In this document: in pieces, positions 7,504 through 15,979 of the stretch
Layout of the letters: every line of letters starts with the position of its first letter
How positions within the stretch are numbered: position 1 is the stretch's first letter
Source: JALHSW01 sp963720675
Lineage (GTDB): Bacteria; Actinomycetota; Acidimicrobiia; IMCC26256; PALSA-555
Reading direction: 5' to 3'
Assembly (NCBI GenBank): GCA_963720675.1
Contig: CAVRGH010000010.1
Location: 1,488,001-1,552,000 of the forward strand
DNA: 64,000 bases
Program-made: the position numbers and the translations under genes
Notes under the pieces: generated by a model
Seen by the model: only the letters and a program-made list of their open reading frames with translations
Databases searched by the model: none
Told to the model about the DNA's origin: nothing

Positions 7504-8964
7504 TCAGCAGGGCGGCGTCAACGGAGCCGGGTCGCCGAGGCTCGACTGGTTGTTGATCGGGGCGGGCGTCAACCCGGGATCGACCGGTGCGATCGTGGTC
7601 GTCGTCGTGGGTGCGTCGGTCGACGCGGGTCCGGGCGTCACCTCGACGATCGACTGGAAGTCGGTCCCGAGCACGAGCTCGACGTCGGCACCCTTGATCG
7701 TCGAGTCCTCGACGAGTCGGGCGTTCGGCTGCACGTACGCGAGCACGGACTTGCCCTTGTCCATGGCGCCGGGCTTGTAGCGCACCTCGGTCACGGCGAC
7801 CGTGCCCCGCGGGTCGTTCCCTGCCCCACCGGACTTGAAGCCGAGGCGCGTCAGCTCGGTCGACGCGCTCGTCGCCGTCCCGTCGTTCCCGGTGCCGTTC
7901 AGGACCTTGAGCTTGATCTCCGTCGGCGCGACCGTCTTCGCCGCCGTGGCGGTGTTCCCGCTGAAGTCCTGGAGCCGGGCGATCAACGCGCTGGCGTCGG
8001 GCTCCTTCGTGTACAGCACCTGCTGACCCTTCTGGTTCGGGCCGGACGCGTTCGGGAGCGTGAGAAACTCGAGCGCGGAGGTGTCGTTCGGGTTCAAGGT
8101 TCGGAACGCGTCGATGAGCGCGAAGATGTCGTCCTTGGTCAACGTCTGATCGATCTTGAGGTTCTCGAGCACGCGGTCGGTGATCTCGTTCGCGGTGATC
8201 GGGTTGTTGAGGCCCTTCGCGACCGCGAGGCCCGCGAGCTTGCGCATGAAGTCCTGCTGACGCTTGATGCGATCCAGGTCGGGCACGGCGTCGGCCTGGT
8301 ACCACTTCCCCTTCGGCACGCTGTAGTACTGCAGGTCGCGCGAACGGACGTACGACAGCGCGGCCGGACCGTCGAGTCGGACGCAGCCCGGCGATGGGAT
8401 GTACAGGCCCGTCTTCTCGTCCTTCGTCGGGTACGGGAAGTACACGGGCGTGTTGCCGATCGCGTCGACGATGCCCTGGAACGTCTTGAAGTCGACCTCG
8501 AGGTAGTGGTTGATGTCGATCCCGAAGTTCGACTTCAGCGTCTCGACGGTCTTGTCGGGACCCTCGTTGAAGGCTGCATTGATCTTCGAGCCGCCGACCC
8601 CGGGGATGTCCACCCACAGGTCACGCGGGAACGAGACGATCAGCGTCCGCTGCGCGTCGGGCTCGACGTGGATCACCATCATCGTGTCGGAACGCTGCCC
8701 ACCGGTGTCACCCTCGGTGCCGAACGCCTCCTGGTCCTCGGCGCTCGTCGCGAATGCACGGGTGTCGGATCCGATGAGGAGGTAGTTGGCCCCCTGGGGC
8801 GGTGCGTTGGCGACGGACACCTTCACCCGAGCCACGGCGTCGAGCTTGGTGTCGATCACGTAGTTCACGGCGAAGATCGCGCCGCCCATGAAGACGGCTG
8901 CGACCAGGAATGCAACGCCGAATCGGCCCGTGAAGGCGCGCAGGGGCGATCGACGGGGTGCCAT
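7504..8964 (-). CDS. LytR-CpsA-Psr (LCP) family glycopolymer ligase with LytR_C domain
   Basis: This 486-residue protein has an Arg-rich cytoplasmic start, one membrane segment (about residues 15-36) and an extracytoplasmic LCP domain. The LCP domain contains L-L-I-G-S-D-T-R, R-S-D-T-M-M-V-I and F-P-R-D-L-W-V, with Arg/Asp residues for pyrophosphate and polyprenyl binding. A LytR_C domain follows near residues 365-460 (L-K-V-L-N-G-T-G-N), then a Thr/Pro-rich tail. LCP proteins transfer polyprenyl-linked glycopolymers to peptidoglycan. It heads the operon; GGAGG lies 4 nt before ATG 8964 and a TAGCAT box lies 9 nt before it. Confidence 0.93.
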   Translation of the reverse strand: MAPRRSPLRAFTGRFGVAFLVAAVFMGGAIFAVNYVIDTKLDAVARVKVSVANAPPQGANYLLIGSDTRAFATSAEDQEAFGTEGDTGGQRSDTMMVIHVEPDAQRTLIVSFPRDLWVDIPGVGGSKINAAFNEGPDKTVETLKSNFGIDINHYLEVDFKTFQGIVDAIGNTPVYFPYPTKDEKTGLYIPSPGCVRLDGPAALSYVRSRDLQYYSVPKGKWYQADAVPDLDRIKRQQDFMRKLAGLAVAKGLNNPITANEITDRVLENLKIDQTLTKDDIFALIDAFRTLNPNDTSALEFLTLPNASGPNQKGQQVLYTKEPDASALIARLQDFSGNTATAAKTVAPTEIKLKVLNGTGNDGTATSASTELTRLGFKSGGAGNDPRGTVAVTEVRYKPGAMDKGKSVLAYVQPNARLVEDSTIKGADVELVLGTDFQSIVEVTPGPASTDAPTTTTTIAPVDPGLTPAPINNQSSLGDPAPLTPPC

Positions 8965-8973
8965 GAGGCCTCC

Positions 8974-8979
8974 ATGCTA
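8974..8979 (-). promoter_or_regulatory. Candidate -10 box (TAGCAT) of the LCP/polysaccharide operon
   Basis: TAGCAT lies 9 nt upstream of the LCP start and fits the TAnnnT consensus seen at many genes here. It sits back-to-back with the pabB promoter in a 66-bp divergent gap. Confidence 0.4.
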
Positions 8980-9017
8980 CCGGGGGGTCGGCGACGACCC
9001 ACCTCGGGCGGTGGGCC

Positions 9018-9023
9018 TACCCT
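9018..9023 (+). promoter_or_regulatory. Leaderless-type -10 box (TACCCT) of pabB
   Basis: TACCCT is 7 nt before GTG 9031, so transcription should begin at or next to the start codon. It supports GTG 9031 over any upstream start. Confidence 0.5.
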
Positions 9024-9030
9024 CCCCAAC

Positions 9031-10245
9031 GTGGCTCCCCCGCTCACGGTTCCCGATGCCGCGGCCTTCCCGGTCGTCCAGCGGGTCGGCACGAGCACGC
9101 ACCTCGCCGCGGAGCCCGTCGAGGTCGTCGCGGCCCGGGGCGCCGACGCCCTCCGGGCTCTGGACTCGCTCACGCCGGGCTGGTGGGTCGGCTTCCTCGC
9201 CTACGACCTCGGCCGGGCCGTCGAGCACGTCGAGCCGCGCCTCCCGGACCCCGGCACCATCCCCGACCTCCTGCTCGCGCGCTACGACGCCCGCCTCGTG
9301 CTCGAGGCCGACGGCGCGCACTGGGAGGGCTCGACCGCGGGCCGCGAGCGCCTCGAGCGGCTGCTCGACACCGCACCGCCACCGCCCGCCCCCGCGGGGG
9401 CCGTCGCGCTCGGCGCGGCGCGGTCGAGCCTCGATCAGGAGGCCTTCGAGGCGGGCGTCCGGTCGGTCGTCGAGCTCGTCGAGGCCGGCGAGTGCTACCA
9501 GGTGAACCTCACCCGGCGCCTCGAATGGGACCGCCCGGCCGACGGCATCGCGCTCCACCGCGCGCTGATGGTCGCGAACCCGGCGCCCCACGCCGGGCTG
9601 CTGGTGCTCCCGCGGCCCGACGGCACCCCGGTCACGGTCGTGAGCGCCTCGCCCGAGCGCTTCCTCTCGTGGCGCCAGAGCGCGGTGGAGACCCGCCCGA
9701 TCAAGGGCACCGGCACCGACGCGGCCGGCCTCACCGCGAGCGCGAAGGACCGCGCCGAGAACGTGATGATCGTCGACCTCGCTCGCAACGACCTCGGACG
9801 GGTGTGCGAGTACGGCTCGATCGAGGTGCCGGGGTTGTTCGAGCCCGAGGAGCACCCGGGGCTGTGGCACCTCGTCAGCACCGTCCGCGGCACACGGCGC
9901 GCCGAGGTCGGGCTGGGTGCGCTGGTCCGCGCGACGTTTCCCCCGGCGTCCGTCACCGGTGCCCCGAAGCCGCGCGTGCTGCAGGCGATCGAGGACCTCG
10001 AGCCGGTGCGCCGCGGCGTGTACTGCGGCGCGACGGGCTGGATCGACACCGAGCGCGGCGCGGGCGACCTGGCCGTCGCGATCCGCACGTTCACGATCGC
10101 CGACGACACCACCTCGCTCGGCGTCGGTGGCGGCATCGTCGCCGACTCCGATCCCGCAGGGGAATGGCGTGAGACCGAGCTGAAGGCAGCGCGCCTCCTC
10201 GCCGCGGCCGGGGCACGAGAGTCCGCGGTGCACGATCGGGTCTAG
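9031..10245 (+). CDS. pabB: Aminodeoxychorismate synthase component I
   Basis: This 404-residue chorismate-binding enzyme converts chorismate plus ammonia to 4-amino-4-deoxychorismate, for folate. The C-terminal half has the family core: E-C-Y-Q-V-N-L-T near residue 154, then E-T-R-P-I-K-G-T, D-L-A-R-N-D-L-G-R-V and F-P-P-A-S-V-T-G-A-P-K. The lysine in P-I-K-G-T is the nucleophile that separates aminodeoxychorismate synthases from anthranilate synthases, which have P-I-A-G-T. The frame stays open far upstream, but that stretch is antisense to the LCP gene. GTG 9031 is chosen from the -10 box and the start of conserved sequence. The pabC-like gene follows directly. Confidence 0.9.
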   Translation: MAPPLTVPDAAAFPVVQRVGTSTHLAAEPVEVVAARGADALRALDSLTPGWWVGFLAYDLGRAVEHVEPRLPDPGTIPDLLLARYDARLVLEADGAHWEGSTAGRERLERLLDTAPPPPAPAGAVALGAARSSLDQEAFEAGVRSVVELVEAGECYQVNLTRRLEWDRPADGIALHRALMVANPAPHAGLLVLPRPDGTPVTVVSASPERFLSWRQSAVETRPIKGTGTDAAGLTASAKDRAENVMIVDLARNDLGRVCEYGSIEVPGLFEPEEHPGLWHLVSTVRGTRRAEVGLGALVRATFPPASVTGAPKPRVLQAIEDLEPVRRGVYCGATGWIDTERGAGDLAVAIRTFTIADDTTSLGVGGGIVADSDPAGEWRETELKAARLLAAAGARESAVHDRV

Positions 10246-10248
10246 CGT
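10243..10248 (+). promoter_or_regulatory. Leaderless-type -10 box (TAGCGT) of pabC
   Basis: TAGCGT overlaps the pabB stop codon and lies 7 nt before ATG 10256. It would allow the second gene to be transcribed separately from pabB. Confidence 0.4.
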
Positions 10249-10255
10249 CGCCGAC

Positions 10256-11103
10256 ATGAGCGACCCCACACCCACCGTGTGGCTCGACGGCGCGCTCGTC
10301 GCCGTCGAGGACGCCCGCATCTCCCCGTTCGACCACGGGATCCTGGTCGGGGACGGCGTGTTCGAGACGTTGCGCGTCTACGGCGGCGTGCCGTTCGCGT
10401 GGCGTCGTCACCACGAGCGTCTGGTGCACTCGGCCACCGGCCTCGGGCTGTCGACCCCGGGCTCCTCGGCGTTGCGGGCGGCCGCCGAGGCCGTGCTCGA
10501 TGCGAACGGGCTGACCGAGGCGCGCCTGCGCATCACCGTCACCGGCGGCCCGTCACCCCTCGGGTCCGAGCGCGGAGCGCGGCTCCCACCGTGGTCGTCG
10601 CCGCGACCGAAGCGCGCTCGTGGGCGTCCTCGGAACCGGTCGTCACCGTGCCGTGGCCGCGCAACGAGCGCGGCGCGACCGCGGGGTTGAAGACGATCTC
10701 GTACGCGGAGAACGTCCGCGCCCTCGCCTACGCGCACGAGCACGACGCCACCGAAGCGATCTTTCTGAACACTCGCGGCGAGCTCTGCGAAGCGACCGGC
10801 TCGAACGTCTTCGTCGTGGTCGACGGGACGGTGCTCACTCCCCCCGGCGATGCGGGATGCCTGCTCGGCGTCACCCGCGCCCTCGTGCTCGAGCTCTGCG
10901 ACGAGCTCGGCATCGCGGCTGCGGAGCAGGTGCTCGCCGCGGACGCACTGGCGACCGGCGACGAGGCGTTCCTGACGTCGAGCACGCGCGAGGTGCAGGC
11001 GATCTCCGCGGTCGACGGGGTCGCGCTCCCCGCCCCCGGGCCGATGACCCGACGTCTCGCCGCCGCGTTCACCGAGCTCGTCGCCCGCAGCCCCGACCCC
11101 TGA
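10256..11103 (+). pseudogene. pabC: Aminodeoxychorismate lyase / class IV aminotransferase, interrupted by a frameshift
   Basis: The first half (from ATG 10256) has the class IV aminotransferase start: V-W-L-D-G, I-S-P-F-D-H-G-I-L-V-G-D-G-V-F-E-T-L-R-V and an R-L-R-I-T-V-T-G-G strand near residue 96. After about position 10570 the matching sequence continues one frame over with T-V-P-W-P-R-N-E, the PLP-lysine region G-L-K-T-I-S-Y and E-A-T-G-S-N-V-F. A single missing base between about 10570 and 10590 explains the break, and the joined protein (about 282 residues) has normal length. Adjacency to pabB favours PabC over a branched-chain aminotransferase. I suspect sequence error, not decay. Confidence 0.82.
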
Positions 11104-11160
11104 GGCGTTTTGGCGTCGCAATCGGTGTCCTGGACACCCGATGCCGACGCCAAAACACCT
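11103..11160. terminator. Long palindrome between convergent pabC and birA, probable bidirectional terminator
   Basis: Arms at 11103-11118 (AGGCGTTTTGGCGTCG) and 11145-11160 pair with one mismatch. Inner arms (ATCGGTGTCC against GGACACCCGAT) extend the stem to a tiny loop near 11131. It starts at the last base of the pabC stop codon and ends 10 nt before the birA stop. No U-run follows on either strand, so it would be an I-shaped actinobacterial-type terminator or another palindromic element. Confidence 0.6.
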
Positions 11161-11170
11161 TGCAGAGGTG

Positions 11171-11956
11171 TCAGGCGGGGCGGAGGTGCACGACGTCGCC
11201 GACGGCCACCGTGGTGCGCGCACCGTCCGCGTGCTCGAGCTCCAGACGCCCGCCGTCGTCGATCCCGACCGCGGTGCCCTCGACGACCCGGTCGCCGAGA
11301 TCCACCCGCACCGAACGGCCGAGCGTCGCGAGCCGATCGCGGTACGCGAGTGCGACGTCGTCGAGCGCGTCGAGCCGCGCGGCGAGTCGGTCGAGGTAGG
11401 CATCGAGGACGTCGTCGCGAGGGACGTCGCGACCGGCCTCGAGCGCGCACGACGTCGCGAGGCCCGCGAGCTCGGGCGGGAACTCGCGCTGCGCGACGTT
11501 GCAGCCCGCGCCGAGCACGACTGCCCGCACCTCGTGCGTACCGCTGACGTCGGCCTCGGCCAGCAGCCCCGCGAGCTTGCGTTCCCCCACCACGAGGTCG
11601 TTGGGCCACTTCAACGCGGCCTCGACGCCCGCCGCGTCCTGCACCGCGTCGGCGAGGGCGAGCCCGGCCGCCATCGTGAGGAGGTGCACCCGGTCCGCAC
11701 CGAGCGGCGGGTGCCACGAGCCGGGTCGGAGCAGGACCGACACCAGGAGGGACGACCCCGGCGCGGCCTCCCAGGTGCGACCTCGGCGCCCCCGTCCGGC
11801 GGCCTGGTGGTCGGCGACCGCGACGAGCCCTTCGGCTGCTCCCGCCCGGGCCTCGTCCAGGACCCAGCGGTTGGTCGAGTCGACCGAGGCGAAGTGGTGG
11901 ACGGTGAACCGGCCGCCATCCGTCCCGGTCCGCCAGGTGGCCGCCGGATCACCCAT
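11171..11956 (-). CDS. birA: Biotin-[acetyl-CoA-carboxylase] ligase (monofunctional BirA)
   Basis: This 261-residue biotin protein ligase lacks an N-terminal DNA-binding domain, so it is a ligase and not a repressor. Motifs are S-V-D-S-T-N-R-W near residue 26, the biotinyl-AMP loop G-R-G-R-R-G-R-T-W, and K-W-P-N-D-L-V-V with K-L-A-G-L-L-A-E. A small C-terminal SH3-like domain follows. Its substrate, the biotin carrier domain of the acyl-CoA carboxylase, is encoded next door in the opposite direction. ATG 11956 is supported by a TATCCT box 7 nt upstream; an in-frame extension upstream overlaps the carboxylase gene. Confidence 0.93.
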   Translation of the reverse strand: MGDPAATWRTGTDGGRFTVHHFASVDSTNRWVLDEARAGAAEGLVAVADHQAAGRGRRGRTWEAAPGSSLLVSVLLRPGSWHPPLGADRVHLLTMAAGLALADAVQDAAGVEAALKWPNDLVVGERKLAGLLAEADVSGTHEVRAVVLGAGCNVAQREFPPELAGLATSCALEAGRDVPRDDVLDAYLDRLAARLDALDDVALAYRDRLATLGRSVRVDLGDRVVEGTAVGIDDGGRLELEHADGARTTVAVGDVVHLRPA

Positions 11957-11962
11957 CGACCG

Positions 11963-11969
11963 TAGGATA
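11963..11969. promoter_or_regulatory. Divergent overlapping -10 boxes (TAGGATA) for birA and the carboxylase gene
   Basis: On the minus strand TATCCT (11964-11969) lies 7 nt from the birA ATG. On the plus strand the same bases read TAGGAT (11963-11968), about 38 nt before the carboxylase start, whose leader carries GAGGA. One 7-bp stretch can therefore serve both genes. Confidence 0.4.
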
Positions 11970-12006
11970 CGGCGTTCCTGCCCGGTCTCCTGAACGAGGA
12001 TCGCCC

Positions 12007-13773
12007 GTGCTCTCCAAAGTCCTGATCGCGAACCGGGGTGAGATCGCGGTGCGCGTGATGCGCACCTGCCGCGAGCTCGGCATCGCGACGGTCGCCGTGT
12101 ACTCCGAGCTCGACCGCGACGCACTCCACGTGCGCTACGCCGACGAGGCCCACGCACTCGGCGGGCAGACCGCGGCCGAGAGCTACCTGAACACCGAGCG
12201 GATCCTCGAGGTGATCACCTCGACCGGCGCCGACGGCGTCCACCCCGGGTACGGCTTCTTCGCCGAGAACGCCGACTTCGCCCGTGCGATCGCGGACCTC
12301 GGCGTCGCCTGGATCGGACCCCCACCCGAGGCGATCGAGATCATGGGCGACAAGATCTCGTCGCGCAAAGCTGCGGCTGCGTCCGACGTCGCGTCGGTGC
12401 CCGGCACCCTCCAGCCCATCGGTGACGTGAGCGAGATCGTCGCGTTCGGTGAGGAGTTCGGCTGGCCGGTCGCCATCAAGGCGGCGTACGGCGGCGGCGG
12501 CAAGGGACTCAAGGTCTGTCACGACGCCGACGGTGCCGCCGCGGCCTTCGAGTCGGCAGCACGCGAGGCCCAGGCGTACTTCGGTCGCTCCGAGGCCTAC
12601 CTCGAGCGCTACCTCACCAAGCCGCGCCACATCGAGATCCAGGTGTTCTGCGACACCCACGGCAACGCGGTCTGGCTCGGCGAGCGCGACTGCTCCACCC
12701 AGCGCCGCCACCAGAAGCTCATCGAAGAGACTCCGGCGGCCGGACTCGACGAGGCCACCCGCAGCGCGATGGGCGAGGCCGCGGTCAAGGTCGCGCTCGG
12801 CTGCGGCTACGTGAACGCCGGCACGGTCGAGATGCTCTACCAGGACGGCGAGTTCTGGTTCCTCGAGATGAACACCCGCCTGCAGGTCGAGCACTGCGTC
12901 ACCGAAGAGGTGACCGGGCTCGACCTCGTCGCCGAGCAGCTGCGTGTCGCCGCCGGCGAGCCCCTGTCGTTCACCCAGGACGACGTGCAGCGCAACGGCC
13001 ACGCGATCGAGTGCCGCATCAACGCCGAGGACCCGGCGAAGGGGTTCCTTCCCTCGCCCGGCACGATCACCCGGCTGCGGTTCCCGGCGGGACCCGGCGT
13101 GCGCTGGGACGGCGGCTACGACGAAGGCGACACGATCTCCCAGTACTACGACAACCTCATCGGGAAGCTCGTCGTGTGGGCACCCGACCGCGCCCGGGCG
13201 ACGGCTCGGATGCTGCGCGCACTGCGCGAGCTCGAGGTCGGCGGGATCTCGACCACCATCCCCGCGCACGAGGCGCTGCTCGCCCACCCCGACTTCGCGA
13301 ACGGCCGCCATTCCACGAAGTGGGTCGAAGAGGACTTCGACCAGTCAGCGTTCGCAGTGGCTGTCGCGTCCGCGCCCGCACCGCTCGCCGACGCACCCGA
13401 GGGCGAGCAGCTCGTCGAGCGCACCGTCCCCGTCGAGGTGAACGGGAAGCGCTTCTCCGTGAAGCTCTGGCTCCCCGACGCGCCCTCGGGCGGCGGTGGC
13501 GGCGGTGCCCGCCGCGGACCGCGTCCGCGTCCTGCCGCGAGCTCGGGCGGTGGTGCCGGCGACGGCACGATCGCCGCACCGATGCAGGGCACGATCGTCA
13601 AGATCCTCGTGGCCGAGGGCGATGCGGTCGAAGCGGGGCAGGCCGTCCTGGTGCTCGAGGCGATGAAGATGGAGAACCACATCAACGCCGAGACTGCGGG
13701 CACGGTGCGCGAGATCCGGGTCGCGTCCGGCGACACCGTCGGCACCGGCGACGTGCTGCTCGTCATCGAATAG
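12007..13773 (+). CDS. accA: Acetyl-/propionyl-CoA carboxylase alpha subunit (biotin carboxylase plus biotin carrier)
   Basis: This 588-residue protein has the biotin carboxylase domains first. They carry K-V-L-I-A-N-R-G-E-I-A at residues 4-14, the ATP-grasp loop G-G-G-G-K-G-L near residue 160, and E-M-N-T-R-L-Q-V-E-H. A Gly/Pro-rich linker follows near residues 495-515, then a C-terminal biotin carrier with E-A-M-K-M-E-N, biotinylated at about Lys554. It carboxylates biotin for acetyl-, propionyl- or longer acyl-CoA and needs a carboxyltransferase beta subunit that is not in this window. Mycobacterial AccA3 (Rv3285) lies similarly close to birA. Start is GTG 12007. Confidence 0.95.
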   Translation: MLSKVLIANRGEIAVRVMRTCRELGIATVAVYSELDRDALHVRYADEAHALGGQTAAESYLNTERILEVITSTGADGVHPGYGFFAENADFARAIADLGVAWIGPPPEAIEIMGDKISSRKAAAASDVASVPGTLQPIGDVSEIVAFGEEFGWPVAIKAAYGGGGKGLKVCHDADGAAAAFESAAREAQAYFGRSEAYLERYLTKPRHIEIQVFCDTHGNAVWLGERDCSTQRRHQKLIEETPAAGLDEATRSAMGEAAVKVALGCGYVNAGTVEMLYQDGEFWFLEMNTRLQVEHCVTEEVTGLDLVAEQLRVAAGEPLSFTQDDVQRNGHAIECRINAEDPAKGFLPSPGTITRLRFPAGPGVRWDGGYDEGDTISQYYDNLIGKLVVWAPDRARATARMLRALRELEVGGISTTIPAHEALLAHPDFANGRHSTKWVEEDFDQSAFAVAVASAPAPLADAPEGEQLVERTVPVEVNGKRFSVKLWLPDAPSGGGGGGARRGPRPRPAASSGGGAGDGTIAAPMQGTIVKILVAEGDAVEAGQAVLVLEAMKMENHINAETAGTVREIRVASGDTVGTGDVLLVIE

Positions 13774-13779
13774 CCGCGC

Positions 13780-14580
13780 ATGGGCCCGACGCTCCTCGGC
13801 ATCGACGTCTTCACCTCCGAGGCGTTCCGGGGCAACCCCGCCGCGGTCTGCCTGCTCGAGACCGAGCTCCCCGATGACCGGCTGCAGGCGATCGCGGCCG
13901 AGATGAACCTGTCGGAGACGGCGTTCGTCCTGCGCCGAGCCGACGGCTTCGGTCTGCGGTGGTTCACGCCGACGCAGGAGGTGCTGCTCTGTGGGCATGC
14001 CACGCTGGCCAGCGCCGGTGCCCTGTGGGAGACCGGCACGATCCCGACCGACGAGCCGGTGCGCTTCCACACGCGCTGGAAGGGCGAGCTGGTCGCGTCG
14101 CGTCTCGCGGGCGCCATCGCCGTCGACTTCCCGGCTGCACCCACCGACCTCGTGCCGACGCCCGACGGTCTGGCTGCGGTCCTCGGAGCCGCTCCGGTCG
14201 CCGTCGGCAGCAACGACCTCCACCACCTCGTCGAGGTCGCGGACGAGTCGACGGTGCGCGGGTTGCGCATCGATGCCGACGCGCTCGCGCGTGTCGAGGT
14301 CGAGGCGATCGCCGTGACTGCCGCGTCCGACGACCCGGCGTTCGACTTCGTGTCGCGCTACTTCGCACCCCGGCACGGCATCGTCGAGGATCCGGTCACC
14401 GGCAGCGCCCACACCAGCCTCGGCCCCTGGTGGGCCGAGCGGCTCGGGAAGACCGAGGTGGTCGGCCACCAGGTGAGCGCGCGCAGCGGGGTCGTGCACG
14501 TGAGGGTGGGTCCCGCGCCCGGGCGCGTCACGATCGTCGGCGACGCGGTGACCGTCTGGCGGGGCGAGCTGCGCGTCTGA
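13780..14580 (+). CDS. PhzF-family isomerase/epimerase-like protein
   Basis: This 266-residue protein is of the PhzF (diaminopimelate-epimerase-fold) family. It has F-x-G-N-P-A-A-V-C near residue 17, M-N-L-S-E-T-A-F near residue 44 with the conserved Glu, and R-W-F-T-P-T-x-E-V-x-L-C-G-H-A-T. Late in the protein come S-R-Y-F-A-P and E-D-P-V-T-G-S-A-H. Family members are mostly of unknown substrate; phenazine synthesis is known only for true PhzF, and no other phenazine gene is here. It starts 6 nt after the carboxylase stop and ends 3 nt from the convergent reductase gene. Confidence 0.87.
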   Translation: MGPTLLGIDVFTSEAFRGNPAAVCLLETELPDDRLQAIAAEMNLSETAFVLRRADGFGLRWFTPTQEVLLCGHATLASAGALWETGTIPTDEPVRFHTRWKGELVASRLAGAIAVDFPAAPTDLVPTPDGLAAVLGAAPVAVGSNDLHHLVEVADESTVRGLRIDADALARVEVEAIAVTAASDDPAFDFVSRYFAPRHGIVEDPVTGSAHTSLGPWWAERLGKTEVVGHQVSARSGVVHVRVGPAPGRVTIVGDAVTVWRGELRV

Positions 14581-14583
14581 GTG

Positions 14584-15945
14584 CTACGACGCGGCGTCCG
14601 CGAGCGACTCCGACAGGGTCGGGTGCACAAGGAGCGAGTCGACGATGTCGGTCACCTTCAAGCCGTTGGTGACGGCGAGCGCGAGGACTCCGATGAGCTC
14701 GGCTGCATTGCGGCCCACGATCGAGCCGCCGAGGACCACACCGGTCGCCGGATCCGAGACGATCTTCACGAAGCCGCGTGGATCGCCCTTGATGAGCGCC
14801 TTCGCGTTCGAGCTGAACGGCACCTTGGTGACGCGGATCTTGCTCCCGGAGGCGAACGCCTCCGCTTCCGCGAGCCCGACGTCGGCGATCTCCGGCTCGG
14901 TGAACACCGCCGACGCGGCCTTCTCGTAGTCGAGGTTGCGGTGCGGGCGGTTGTGCATGCCCATGAGGTGCTCGGCGATCTTGCGCCCCTGCATCGCGGC
15001 CACGGACGACAACGGCAGCTTCCCCGAGATGTCGCCGATCGCGTAGACGTGGCCCACGTTCGACAGGCAGTTGTGGTTCACCACGACGTATCCGGCCTCG
15101 TTGACCTCGACCCCCGCCACGTCGAGACCGAGGCCCTCGGTGTTCGGGATCGATCCCACGGCGAGCACCGCATGCGAGGCCTCGATCACGCGTCCGTCCT
15201 CACACGCCACGCGCACCCCGCCGTCCGTGCGGTCGACGGCGCTCGCACGTGCGCCCTTGAGCAGGTTGATCCCGCGATCGAGGAACGCCGACTCCAGGAC
15301 GGCCGCGACCTCGGCGTCCTTGATCGGGAGCACCTGTTGGCGCGACACCAGGAGCGTCACCGTCGAGCCGAGCGAATCGAACATGTGGGTGAACTCGACG
15401 CCGGTCACCCCGGAGCCGATCACGATGATGTGCTGGGGGATCTCGGGCGGGGGGTAGCAGTCGCGGGTCGTGAGGATTCGCTCGCCGTCGACCTGCACGA
15501 AGTCGGGCACCCGCGGCCGAGAACCCGTGGCGAGCACCACGAAGTCGGCTTCGAGCGTCTCGGACCCTTCCGTCGTCTCCACCACGACGGTGTGCGGGTC
15601 GAGGAACCGACCGGTGCCGTTGATGACGCGCACACCCTGCGAGACCAGCTGTTCCTGCAGCGACTCGCGGAGCCGTCCTTCGATCGATCCGATGCGGCTC
15701 TTCAGCGCGTCGACATCGAGCGCGCCCTCGGCTTGCAGCCCCATGGTGTGCGCTCGGTTGAGCTCGGCGAGCTCACCTCCGGTGGCGATGAGGGCCTTCG
15801 ACGGGATGCAGTCCCAGAGGTGCGCGGCGCCGCCGACCACCTCTCGCTCGATCAGGGTGACCTCGGCGCCCAGGGTCGCTGCGACGGTCGCGCAGGTGTT
15901 GCCGGCGGGTCCGCCCCCGATGATGACCAGTCGTGTCGTCGGCAC
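14584..15945 (-). CDS. Pyridine nucleotide-disulfide oxidoreductase family protein (LpdA/quinone-reductase-like)
   Basis: This 453-residue flavoprotein has an N-terminal FAD motif (I-I-G-G-G-P-A-G) and a second GxGxxG (I-V-I-G-S-G-V-T-G). It also has A-x-G-S-I-P-N-T and a C-terminal dimerisation domain. The redox-active pair of dihydrolipoamide dehydrogenases (CxxxxC) is not intact: the stretch reads G-G-A-A-H-L-W-D-C-I-P-S-K with one cysteine. It should therefore not be a true lipoamide dehydrogenase. M. tuberculosis LpdA (Rv3303c), an NAD(P)H:quinone reductase lying near accA3 and birA, is the best model. GTG 15945 is preferred over GTG 15951 because a TAGCCT box lies 6 nt before it. Confidence 0.85.
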   Translation of the reverse strand: MPTTRLVIIGGGPAGNTCATVAATLGAEVTLIEREVVGGAAHLWDCIPSKALIATGGELAELNRAHTMGLQAEGALDVDALKSRIGSIEGRLRESLQEQLVSQGVRVINGTGRFLDPHTVVVETTEGSETLEADFVVLATGSRPRVPDFVQVDGERILTTRDCYPPPEIPQHIIVIGSGVTGVEFTHMFDSLGSTVTLLVSRQQVLPIKDAEVAAVLESAFLDRGINLLKGARASAVDRTDGGVRVACEDGRVIEASHAVLAVGSIPNTEGLGLDVAGVEVNEAGYVVVNHNCLSNVGHVYAIGDISGKLPLSSVAAMQGRKIAEHLMGMHNRPHRNLDYEKAASAVFTEPEIADVGLAEAEAFASGSKIRVTKVPFSSNAKALIKGDPRGFVKIVSDPATGVVLGGSIVGRNAAELIGVLALAVTNGLKVTDIVDSLLVHPTLSESLADAAS

Positions 15946-15951
15946 CCCCAC

Positions 15952-15957
15952 AGGCTA
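15952..15957 (-). promoter_or_regulatory. Leaderless-type -10 box (TAGCCT) of the LpdA-like gene
   Basis: It lies 6 nt from GTG 15945 and touches the alternative GTG at 15951, which makes 15945 the likelier start. Confidence 0.45.
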
Positions 15958-15966
15958 CGCCCCGCC

Positions 15967-15972
15967 TACCCT
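15967..15972 (+). promoter_or_regulatory. Leaderless-type -10 box (TACCCT) of galT
   Basis: TACCCT lies 7 nt before GTG 15980 in the short divergent gap with the LpdA-like gene. Confidence 0.5.
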
Positions 15973-15979
15973 CACGCCT

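Noticed and set aside
6982..9030. A long open frame running upstream of pabB on the plus strand
   Set aside because: It is antisense to the LCP and ugd genes, has shadow-type composition (Arg, Gly, Asp rich) and no family motif; only the part from GTG 9031 is conserved.
13780..14580. Phenazine biosynthesis cluster
   Set aside because: Only a PhzF-family protein is present; no other phz gene is near and the family is broad.
14584..15945. Dihydrolipoamide dehydrogenase
   Set aside because: The CxxxxC redox pair is missing one cysteine, so a true lipoamide dehydrogenase is unlikely.
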